The position numbers and the translations under genes are program-made. A stretch of 64,000 nt of DNA from Aeromicrobium sp. Root472D3. Lineage in GTDB: Bacteria; Actinomycetota; Actinomycetes; Propionibacteriales; Nocardioidaceae. Numbering within the stretch: position 1 is the first letter of the stretch; every line of letters begins with the position of its first letter. The notes under the pieces are model-generated. The model was not told where the DNA came from. It saw nothing but the letters and a program-made list of their open reading frames with translations, and did not search any database. The stretch lies in NCBI RefSeq assembly GCF_001426485.1, contig NZ_LMET01000001.1, forward strand, positions 562,992 to 626,991, in the 5' to 3' direction. Shown in pieces: positions 49,437-56,626 of this stretch.

Positions 49437-50333
49437 TCAGCCGACGATCGACGGGCCGGTCGACACCGAGAAGCGGCGGGCGTCGGCCGCGGCCGAGCGC
49501 GTCTTGACGAGCTTGTAGTCGGCGATCGCGTACGAGTACGACGACTTCACCGCGGAGCGGCGCGACAGGTAGGCCGCCCGGGCGACGGCCTTCTTCGTGG
49601 GGCTGCCGTGGGCCCGCTTGACGGCCTTCGCGTACGACTTCTTCGCGGCCTTGATGCGCTTGACGTACGTCCGCTTGGCCGCCTTCTTGGCCGCCTTGCT
49701 CTTCTTGTCGGCGATCTTGGTGACCGTCAGCACGCGCTGCCCGTTCGGGGCCGTCACGAGACCATTCGCCTCGGCGCCCGCGAAGCTGAAGGAGCTGGTC
49801 GCCTCGGTGGCGGGCGAGACGAAGACGTCGCCGGAGAGGCGGGACGTCACGGTGCTCGTGGTGCCCTGGCCGAAGGGGAAGTCGGTCAGGCGCACGGTCG
49901 AGGTCGTGACCTCGAGGTCGCCCGTGAAGGTCGTCCCCGATCCGAGCGGTGCCACGGCGGCGAACGTGCAGGTGTCGAGGTTGCCGAACGGGAAGCCCGT
50001 CGGTCCCTCGACGTCCTCGGCCGACTGACGCAGGACGGTGACGGTGAGTCCGTCGACGCTGTCGGGCGTGGCGACGGGCTGCCCGAAGACTCCGAACGTG
50101 TCGCTGCCCAGGGGCCCGCACGCCTTGGCTGCGAGCGCAGCCAGCTCGGGGGTGCCGTTCTGGGGCGAGCCGTCCTCCGGGTCGGCGCGCAGGCTGCTGG
50201 CGGCCGCGAGGACGTCCTCGCGGGTGATGCCGTTCGCCGTGGCGGCGGTGGCCGGCGCGGCGACGAGGACGGCCGAGCCGATGGCCAGCGAGGCCACCGC
50301 GATCACGGACCGGGACAGGACGGACGAACGCAT
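49437..50333 (-). CDS. Secreted Lys/Ala-hairpin family protein, copy 7
   Basis: The 298-residue protein has signal peptide MRSSVLSRSVIAVASLAIGS, then GITREDVLAAASSLRAD, Cys72 and Cys122. It has SGDVFVS, the helical pair AKKSYAKAVKRAHGSPTKKA and the end ARRFSVSTGPSIVG. Its leader (conserved box, hairpin, CCCAAGGAGCACC) is nearly the same as that of copy 4. The protein body is closer to copies 6 and 8 in the second Cys region (TCTFAAVAPLG). Exported, function unknown. Confidence 0.83.
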   Translation of the reverse strand: MRSSVLSRSVIAVASLAIGSAVLVAAPATAATANGITREDVLAAASSLRADPEDGSPQNGTPELAALAAKACGPLGSDTFGVFGQPVATPDSVDGLTVTVLRQSAEDVEGPTGFPFGNLDTCTFAAVAPLGSGTTFTGDLEVTTSTVRLTDFPFGQGTTSTVTSRLSGDVFVSPATEATSSFSFAGAEANGLVTAPNGQRVLTVTKIADKKSKAAKKAAKRTYVKRIKAAKKSYAKAVKRAHGSPTKKAVARAAYLSRRSAVKSSYSYAIADYKLVKTRSAAADARRFSVSTGPSIVG

Positions 50334-50353
50334 GGTGCTCCTTGGGAGTGAGG

Positions 50354-50367
50354 GGGCCGACCGGCCC
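50354..50367 (-). promoter_or_regulatory. Leader hairpin of family copy 7
   Basis: GGGCCG (50354-50359) and CGGCCC (50362-50367) form a short GC stem upstream of the ribosome binding site, matching the leader position in copies 1, 3 and 4. Confidence 0.45.
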
Positions 50368-50420
50368 GTCGTCCAGCATGCGCGAGATCTGCTGCGGCTG
50401 CGGGCTGGACTGTGAAGACC

Positions 50421-50435
50421 ATCACATCGGACTAG
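50421..50435 (-). promoter_or_regulatory. Shared upstream box of family copy 7
   Basis: On the minus strand, CTAGTCCGATGTGAT lies 88-102 bases before the copy 7 start, matching in distance and partly in sequence the boxes before copies 3, 4 and 8. Confidence 0.4.
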
Positions 50436-50465
50436 TCGGCGTGGCCCGTCCGGGTGCGGACGAAG

Positions 50466-50501
50466 CGATCCCGCCCCGGCCAGCAGGCCGAGGCGGGATC
50501 G
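50466..50501 (-). terminator. Strong hairpin after family copy 8
   Basis: A 16-bp stem with one mismatch (50466-50481 with 50486-50501, loop AGCA) begins 12 bases past the copy 8 stop, the same spacing as the hairpin after copy 6, and shares the CGATCCCGCC outer stem. Confidence 0.75.
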
Positions 50502-50512
50502 GGGGAGTTGGA

Positions 50513-51430
50513 TCAGCCGAGGTTGTTGTTGCGGCCGCTGGCCGTCAGGTTGAACGGCGTGGACTGGGTGACGGTCTTGGTGTTGGTGACGTAGCGGTAG
50601 TTCCAGACCGCGTAGTCGTACTTGACCTTCGTCTCCGCCCGCTTGGCCAGGTAGGCCTTCTTCGCGGCGGCCTTCGTGGCCGAGTTGCTGCCGGCCCGGT
50701 CGAGCGCCTTGGCGTACGCCTTCTTGGCCTTGGCGATGCGCTTGTCGTACTTGGCCTTGGCAGCCCGCTTCTCGACCTTGGACTTGTGGTCCCAGATCTT
50801 GCGCTGGTCGGTCACGGTCTTGGACGTCGTGGCCGCCCCGGCAGCGGTGAAGTCGACGGCGGAGTAGTTGCTGAAGAACTCGTTCGAGTCTCGCGTGATG
50901 CTGGTCGACACGAACGCGTTGCCGGACAGCTGTCCGGTGGTGGAGTCGTCCGCCGCAGCGGTCGCGATGATCGGTCCCTCGGTGTCCGCGGGGCGGGGGG
51001 TCAGCGTGAGCGTCGCCTGGCCGCTGAGCTTCGCGTCCTTGTCGGCGGTCACGACCAGTCCGAAGTTGCAGTACCGGTGCGTGTAGTCGCCTCCCTCGAT
51101 GTTCTCGTGCAGCTCGACCGAGACGATCGCGCCGTCCGCCCCGCTGTTCTGCTTGAAGAAGTTGAAGTACGCGCCGTGCGGGTAGAGGTCGTTCGTCGTC
51201 GTGTAGCCGCAGACCGTCTCGGTCAGCTTGTCGAGGGCCGCCTGCTCGGCTTCGGTGTAACCGCCGCCGTTGGACTGGTAGCTGCGGGCCGCGTCGAGGA
51301 CCGAGACGATGGAGGCGCGGTCGATTCCGGCCGGTGTGGCGGCGGTGGCGGGGGCTGCCGCCAGGGTGACCGAGCCGATGGCCAGGGTCGCGACGGCGAC
51401 GGCCGCGCGGGAGAGGATCGAAGTGCGCAT
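50513..51430 (-). CDS. Secreted Lys/Ala-hairpin family protein, copy 8
   Basis: The 305-residue protein is the longest copy. It has signal peptide MRTSILSRAAVAVATLAIGS, then GIDRASIVSVLDAARSY, Cys74 and Cys121, the helical pair KKAYAKALDRAGSNSATKAA and the end STPFNLTASGRNNNLG. The SGDV motif reads SGNAFVS. It is the first gene of the row in transcription order, and its start is divergent from the secreted fibronectin-III-like gene at 51655. CCAAGGAGCTCC precedes the ATG. Exported, function unknown. Confidence 0.83.
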   Translation of the reverse strand: MRTSILSRAAVAVATLAIGSVTLAAAPATAATPAGIDRASIVSVLDAARSYQSNGGGYTEAEQAALDKLTETVCGYTTTNDLYPHGAYFNFFKQNSGADGAIVSVELHENIEGGDYTHRYCNFGLVVTADKDAKLSGQATLTLTPRPADTEGPIIATAAADDSTTGQLSGNAFVSTSITRDSNEFFSNYSAVDFTAAGAATTSKTVTDQRKIWDHKSKVEKRAAKAKYDKRIAKAKKAYAKALDRAGSNSATKAAAKKAYLAKRAETKVKYDYAVWNYRYVTNTKTVTQSTPFNLTASGRNNNLG

Positions 51431-51518
51431 GGAGCTCCTTGGGAGTGCTGGGAGGCCGGGCGACCTCTCGCGCATTCTTGCGGTGTTCACACGTTCGTAA
51501 CCTGGCATTCGGCACAAG

Positions 51519-51535
51519 TCATCCGAAGTGACTAG
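51519..51535 (-). promoter_or_regulatory. Shared upstream box of family copy 8
   Basis: On the minus strand, CTAGTCACTTCGGATGA lies 89-105 bases before the copy 8 start, the same distance as in copies 3, 4 and 7. Confidence 0.45.
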
Positions 51536-51654
51536 GCGGGTGATCCGTCCGGGCCCGGTTCACGGTTCGCGATTCGGCCCCGCGACCCGCTGTCGTCCCC
51601 TACCGTTGCGCCCCGGGGCCTCGACCGTCGTCGTCCCGAGGAGAGGTCGTCGTC

Positions 51655-52875
51655 ATGCTGAAGGTCCGGGGCCGGGTCGCCCGCCGTCTGTCCACCGTCG
51701 CCCTGGTCGGTGCCCTCGCGGCCGGACTGCTGACGGCGCAGGCGTCCTCGGCCGTCGCGGTCTCGACCGGCTCGATCCAAGGCACCGTGAGCTCGGGTGC
51801 GTCCGGCTTCGACGCGTCGGAGGTGCTGGTCACCGCCTACGAGCTCGAGGACGACGAGTGGGTCGAGGCGGGCTACGGCTGGTCCGACGGTGATGGCCGC
51901 TACTCGGTCGACGGCCTCGCCGCCGGCGACTACCGGCTGGAGTTCTACGACTACTCCGACACGACCGCCACCGAGTACTGGGACGACGTGACCGACATCG
52001 AGGACGCGGACGACGTCGCGGTCGGCGCGGCTCAGGTCGTGACCGGCAAGGACGCGGTCCTGGCGCAGGCCCTGCCCATCGGCAGCTCGCGTGAGCCGTC
52101 GGTCTCCGGCGCACTGACGCCGGGATCCGTCCTGACGGTCGACCCGGGCGCCTGGGTGCCCGGTGACGTGCAGGTCTTCTACGAGTGGATGCTCAACGGC
52201 GAGGAGGTCGAGGGAGCCTACGACCGGACGTTCGCCCTGACGGCGCAGCACGTGGGCGTGCCCGTGGCGGTGCGGGTGACGGTGTGGAAGCCGGGATACC
52301 GCTACGAGACGCGGACGCTGCACGCCGGCGCCGTCGGACTGGCGACGCCGACCGGCCTGGACGTCGCGGTGTCTCCCGCGGGTGCGACGTTCACCTGGAA
52401 CGTCGTGCCCGGGGCGACGGACTACCGGCTGACGATGCAGGGACGGACGCGCACCTACGGCGGCAGCACCGGTGGCCGGACGTCGATGACGTTCTACGCC
52501 GGATCGCTCGAGCCGGGGCGCACCTACACGGCGTCGGTGGAGGCCACTGCGTCGACGCGTCCGGTCTCATCGGTCCCCGCCACCGTCACGTTCACCACTC
52601 CGGCGATGCCCGCGGCCACGAAGCTCCGGACGTACGAGAAGAAGGCACGCTCGAGCGGCGTCGCGTGGCCGGCCGTGGAGGGCGCTCGGCGCTACGAGAT
52701 CACGGTCTGGTCGAAGGGCAGGAAGGCCAGGACGTTCAAGACCGTGAACCGGGGACGGGTGCTGCGCGGGCTGAAGCCGGCCACGAAGTACTACGTCCGT
52801 GTCACCTCCTTCTCGGCCGACGACCTCTCGCGCTCGGTGAGCAGGAAGTGGACGTTCACGACGCGCAAGAAGTAG
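51655..52875 (+). CDS. Secreted multidomain protein with carboxypeptidase-regulatory-like, Ig-like and fibronectin-III-like domains
   Basis: The 406-residue protein has a Sec signal (ARRLSTVALVGALAAGLLTA to SSAVAV). A carboxypeptidase-regulatory/SdrD-B-like domain follows (about 38-105: GSIQGTVSSGASGF, GRYSVDGLAAGDYRLEFYDY). Next come an Ig-like segment (about 150-220: LTPGSVLTVDPGAWVPG, FYEWMLNGEEVEGA) and two fibronectin-III-like repeats (about 225-310 and 315-405). It ends WTFTTRKK with no sorting signal, so it is probably released or loosely bound. GAGGAGAGG precedes the ATG. It is divergent from the secreted family and may share its environment or partners. Confidence 0.8.
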   Translation: MLKVRGRVARRLSTVALVGALAAGLLTAQASSAVAVSTGSIQGTVSSGASGFDASEVLVTAYELEDDEWVEAGYGWSDGDGRYSVDGLAAGDYRLEFYDYSDTTATEYWDDVTDIEDADDVAVGAAQVVTGKDAVLAQALPIGSSREPSVSGALTPGSVLTVDPGAWVPGDVQVFYEWMLNGEEVEGAYDRTFALTAQHVGVPVAVRVTVWKPGYRYETRTLHAGAVGLATPTGLDVAVSPAGATFTWNVVPGATDYRLTMQGRTRTYGGSTGGRTSMTFYAGSLEPGRTYTASVEATASTRPVSSVPATVTFTTPAMPAATKLRTYEKKARSSGVAWPAVEGARRYEITVWSKGRKARTFKTVNRGRVLRGLKPATKYYVRVTSFSADDLSRSVSRKWTFTTRKK

Positions 52876-52949
52876 GCGCACGGAACTGTGGCGGTCGCCG
52901 CACCCCGTGCGTTACCTCGCGGACACCCGACCTGCGTACGCTCGTGCGT

Positions 52950-53675
52950 GTGGACTGGAACGACTACGACGCTGCCCTCTTCGACCTCGACGGCGTGATC
53001 ACGCCGACGGCGGAGGTGCACATGCGCGCATGGGCCCAGATGTTCAACGACTTCCTCCGTGAGCGGGGTGTCGACGAGCCCTACACGGACGCCGACTACT
53101 TCACGTACGTCGACGGAAAGCCCCGGTACGACGGCGTCAGGTCGTTCCTCGCCTCGCGCGACATCGAGCTGCCCGAGGGCGACGCGTCCGACCCGGCGTC
53201 GGCCGAGACCGTCGCGGGCCTGGGCAACCGCAAGAACGACGACTTCGAGCAGATCCTGCAGACCGAGGGCGTCAAGCCCTACCCCGGCTCGGTCGCCCTC
53301 GTCGAGGCGCTCGAGAAGCGCGGCACGAAGATGGCGATCGTCTCGAGCTCGCGCAACGCCGCCGCCGTCCTGACCGCCGCCGGCATGATCGAGCACTTCC
53401 CGGTCATCGTCAGCGGCAAGGAGGCCGGCGAGCGCGGCCTGCCCGGCAAGCCCGCGCCCGACACGTTCCTCGCCGCCGCCGACGACCTCGGCGTGCCGAA
53501 GGAGCGGGCCGTCGTGTTCGAGGACGCGCTCTCCGGCGTCGCCGCCGGGCACGCCGGCGACTTCGGCCTGGTCATCGGCGTCGATCGCGGCGTGGGCGCC
53601 GACCAGCTCACCGAGCACGGCGCCGACGTCGTCGTGTCCGACCTCGACGAGCTCGTGGACGGTGCCGACGCATGA
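52950..53675 (+). CDS. HAD-family beta-phosphoglucomutase-like hydrolase
   Basis: The 241-residue protein has the HAD motif ALFDLDGVITPTAEVH near residue 7, AIVSSSRNAAAVLTAAGM, and VVFEDALSGVAAGHAGDFG near 190. With a GH65 phosphorylase directly downstream, it most likely interconverts beta-glucose-1-phosphate and glucose-6-phosphate. GTG 52950 is the likely start; GTG 52944 is two codons earlier. Its stop overlaps the phosphorylase start by four bases (ATGA). Confidence 0.88.
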   Translation: MDWNDYDAALFDLDGVITPTAEVHMRAWAQMFNDFLRERGVDEPYTDADYFTYVDGKPRYDGVRSFLASRDIELPEGDASDPASAETVAGLGNRKNDDFEQILQTEGVKPYPGSVALVEALEKRGTKMAIVSSSRNAAAVLTAAGMIEHFPVIVSGKEAGERGLPGKPAPDTFLAAADDLGVPKERAVVFEDALSGVAAGHAGDFGLVIGVDRGVGADQLTEHGADVVVSDLDELVDGADA

Positions 53676-56155
53676 GCCCCTCGCACATCGCGCCGCAGGT
53701 GCACGACTTCCTCAACCGTTCGCGCTACCCCGTCGACGAGTGGGCGCTGGTCGAGAGCCACATCGACAACGACGACCTCGGCACCACCGAGACGCTGTTC
53801 AGCGTCGGCAACGGCTACCTCGGCCTGCGCGGCAACGTCGACGAGGGACGCGACTCGTTCACGCACGGCACGTTCGTCAACGGTTTCCACGAGACGTGGC
53901 CGATCCAGCACGCCGAGGAGGCCTTCGGCTTCGCGCGCGTCGGCCAGACGATCGTCAACGCCCCCGACGCCAAGGTCATCCGCCTCTACGTCGACGACGA
54001 GCCGCTGCTGCTGCCGATCGCCGACCTCGTCGAGTACGAGCGTCGTCTCGACTTCCGCACCGGCGTCATGTCCCGCGACATCCTCTGGCGGACGCCCGGC
54101 GGCAAGCGCGTGCGCATCCGGTCGCGGCGCATGGTCTCGTTCACGCAGCGCCACCTCGCGGTGCTGACGTTCGAGGTCACGATGCTCGACGACTACGCGC
54201 CCGTCGCCATCTCGTCGCAGATCCTCAACCGCCAGGACGGCGAGGACGAGTACCACGTCCGCTCCAAGGCGATGGGCGAGGGCGTCGACCCGCGCAAGGC
54301 CGGTCAGATGAACCACCGCGTCCTGCGTCCGCAGAGCAACTGGGGCAACCTCGCCGACGGTCGCGTCGCGCTCGGCTACCAGTGCACCGAGAGCGGCATG
54401 ACGATCGCGGTCGCCGCCGACCACCGTCTCGAGACGGCCAACAACTACACCAAGCGCATCCAGACCGACGACGACCTGGCCAAGATGACGTACCGCATCG
54501 ACGCCGAGCCGGGTCAGCCGATCGTCCTGACCAAGCTCGTCAGCTATCACACGTCGCGCGGCGTGCCGTCGCGCGAGCTGCTCGACCGCTGCCGTCGCAC
54601 GCTCGACCGCGCGCACGACGAGGGCCTCGACCAGCAGTTCGACGACCAGCGCGCCTGGCTCGACGGCTTCTGGGAGCGCTCGGACGTCGAGATCCCGGGT
54701 CAGCCCGAGGTGCAGCAGGCGACCCGCTGGAACCTCTTCCAGATCGCGCAGGCCTCGGCCCGCGCCGAGGGCACCGGCATCCCCGCCAAGGGCGTCACGG
54801 GATCGGGCTACGGCGGGCACTACTTCTGGGACACCGAGATCTACGTCCTGCCGTTCCTGACGTACACGACCCCGCGCGCGGCCCGCAACGCGCTGCGGTT
54901 CCGCTACACGCTGCTCGACGCGGCGCGATCGCGTGCCAAGCAGCTCGCCCAGCACGGGGCCCTGTTCCCGTGGCGGACGATCAACGGCGAGGAGGCCTCG
55001 GCCTACTACGCGGCCGGCACCGCGCAGTACCACATCGACGCCGACATCTCCTACGCGTTGAGCCAGTACCTGGCGGCCACCGGAGACCTCGACTTCCTCA
55101 CCCGCGAGGGCGTCGACATCCTCGTCGAGACCGCGCGCATGTGGGTCGACCTGGGCTTCTGGCGCGACGAGGACGACGGCACGTTCCACATCCACGGCGT
55201 CACGGGCCCGGACGAGTACACGACGGTCGTCAACGACAACCTCTTCACCAACGTCATGGCCCGCTTCAACCTGAGCCGCGCGGCCCAGGCCGTCCGTGAC
55301 CTGGCCGCCCGCGACGGCATCGAGTACGAGCGGGTCGTCGAGCGCCTCGGCCTCGCGATGAGCGAGGTCGACGAGTGGGAGCGCGCCGCCGCCGACATGG
55401 CCGTCCCGTACGACGAGCACCTCGGCGTCCACCCGCAGGACCAGCACTTCCTCGAGCGCGAGGTGTGGGACCTCGAGCACACGCCGCTCGACAAGCGTCC
55501 CCTGCTGCTCAACTACCACCCGCTGGTGATCTACCGGTTCCAGGTGCTCAAGCAGGCCGACGTCGTGCTGGCCCTGTTCCTGCAGGGCGATCACTTCACG
55601 CCCGAGGAGAAGCGCGCCGACTTCGAGTACTACGACCCGATCACGACGGGCGACTCGACGCTGTCGGCGGTCGTGCAGTCGATCATGGCGGCCGAGGTCG
55701 GCTACCACGACCTGGCGCTGCGCTACTTCCTGTCGGCGCTGTTCGTCGACCTCGCCGACCGGCACCGCAACACGTCCGACGGCGTGCACGTCGCGTCGAC
55801 GGGCGGCGTGTGGAGCGCGCTGGTCAGCGGGTTCGGCGGCTTCCGCGACCACGGCGGCGTGTTCACGATCGACCCGCGCCTGCCCGAGGCGTGGGAGTCG
55901 CTGACGTACCGGTTGACGCTGCTCGGCACGCGGGTGCGCGTCGCGGTGCTGCCCGACCGCGTCGACCTCGAGGTCGAGGACGGCGCCGAGGCGTCGCTGG
56001 TCGTGCGCGGCCACGCCGTCACGGTGCGGGCCGGCGCGCCCGTGTCGGTCGCGCTGGACGGTCAGGGCCCGCGGCTCGAGGGCGAGCCCGCACCGGTGCC
56101 CGGACGTCGTCGCGCCGACGGCACGATCATCGCCGCCATCGTCCCCGGCACGTGA
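53672..56155 (+). CDS. Glycoside hydrolase family 65 disaccharide phosphorylase
   Basis: The 827-residue protein has the GH65 layout: N-terminal beta-sandwich (ETLFSVGNGYLGLRGN near residue 38), an (alpha/alpha)6 barrel with GYGGHYFWDTEIYVLPF, and the general-acid region HGVTGPDEYTTVVNDN near 508. A small C-terminal beta domain follows. Such enzymes split trehalose, maltose, kojibiose or nigerose with phosphate into glucose and beta-glucose-1-phosphate. The specificity cannot be told here. Coupling to the phosphoglucomutase gene gives a compact route from disaccharide to glucose-6-phosphate. Confidence 0.92.
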   Translation: MSPSHIAPQVHDFLNRSRYPVDEWALVESHIDNDDLGTTETLFSVGNGYLGLRGNVDEGRDSFTHGTFVNGFHETWPIQHAEEAFGFARVGQTIVNAPDAKVIRLYVDDEPLLLPIADLVEYERRLDFRTGVMSRDILWRTPGGKRVRIRSRRMVSFTQRHLAVLTFEVTMLDDYAPVAISSQILNRQDGEDEYHVRSKAMGEGVDPRKAGQMNHRVLRPQSNWGNLADGRVALGYQCTESGMTIAVAADHRLETANNYTKRIQTDDDLAKMTYRIDAEPGQPIVLTKLVSYHTSRGVPSRELLDRCRRTLDRAHDEGLDQQFDDQRAWLDGFWERSDVEIPGQPEVQQATRWNLFQIAQASARAEGTGIPAKGVTGSGYGGHYFWDTEIYVLPFLTYTTPRAARNALRFRYTLLDAARSRAKQLAQHGALFPWRTINGEEASAYYAAGTAQYHIDADISYALSQYLAATGDLDFLTREGVDILVETARMWVDLGFWRDEDDGTFHIHGVTGPDEYTTVVNDNLFTNVMARFNLSRAAQAVRDLAARDGIEYERVVERLGLAMSEVDEWERAAADMAVPYDEHLGVHPQDQHFLEREVWDLEHTPLDKRPLLLNYHPLVIYRFQVLKQADVVLALFLQGDHFTPEEKRADFEYYDPITTGDSTLSAVVQSIMAAEVGYHDLALRYFLSALFVDLADRHRNTSDGVHVASTGGVWSALVSGFGGFRDHGGVFTIDPRLPEAWESLTYRLTLLGTRVRVAVLPDRVDLEVEDGAEASLVVRGHAVTVRAGAPVSVALDGQGPRLEGEPAPVPGRRRADGTIIAAIVPGT

Positions 56156-56227
56156 TCCCCGGCCGGTCGCCGGGGTGAAAAGAGAGGTTCCTGTGATCTT
56201 TCGAGACACGCATGGAACGATCTAGGG

Positions 56228-56617
56228 GTGATCACCGTGATGTGGAAGACCGCTGCCGGCGAGACGGGCGAGGTTCAGCTGTCCGGCGACGACAAGTGGA
56301 CGTTCGGCCGCACGGGTGGCGCCGACGAGCCCACGGTCGGTGTCGACCACCCGCTGGTCAGCCGCACGGCCCTGGTCATCCGTGACTCCGGGCCCGGCCC
56401 GGTCGTCTTCCGCGGTCAGCGCGACAACGGCGCCAAGGTCTCGCTCGTCAGCGTCATCGGCTCGGTCACGTGGCTCGACGAGGGCACGGCGGGCAACCTG
56501 ACGGCCGAGGAGAACCGCGTCGAGCTGAGCCTCGACGGCGAGGTGCTCGTGACGGTCGACGTCGAGTTCGACCAGCGCGGCTCCGTCGTCGAGCGTCAGC
56601 AGGCCGACGAGCGGTAG
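56228..56617 (+). CDS. Small protein with an FHA-like domain
   Basis: The 129-residue protein contains WTFGRTGGADEPTVGVDHPLVSRTALVIRD. It has the Gly-Arg, acidic turn and Ser-Arg spacing of forkhead-associated domains, which bind phosphothreonine. The usual His after SR is replaced by Thr-Ala. The rest is beta-rich with no other motif, and there is no signal peptide. The start is GTG 56228, GTG 56237 or ATG 56240; AGGGG at 56224 best fits the last. It is located between the phosphorylase and the FAD oxidoreductase with no obvious kinase partner nearby. Confidence 0.7.
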   Translation: MITVMWKTAAGETGEVQLSGDDKWTFGRTGGADEPTVGVDHPLVSRTALVIRDSGPGPVVFRGQRDNGAKVSLVSVIGSVTWLDEGTAGNLTAEENRVELSLDGEVLVTVDVEFDQRGSVVERQQADER

Positions 56618-56626
56618 CGCCCCCGC

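Noticed and set aside
43275..51430. Histone H1-like or HU-tail DNA-compaction proteins, suggested by Lys/Ala-rich segments
   Set aside because: All intact copies carry Sec signal peptides and a Cys pair, so they are exported; nucleoid function inside the cell is unlikely.
53279..56209. A 976-codon open frame on the minus strand
   Set aside because: It is antisense to the GH65 phosphorylase and is rich in Arg, Val, Asp and Gly with no domain. Long antisense frames are expected at this GC content.
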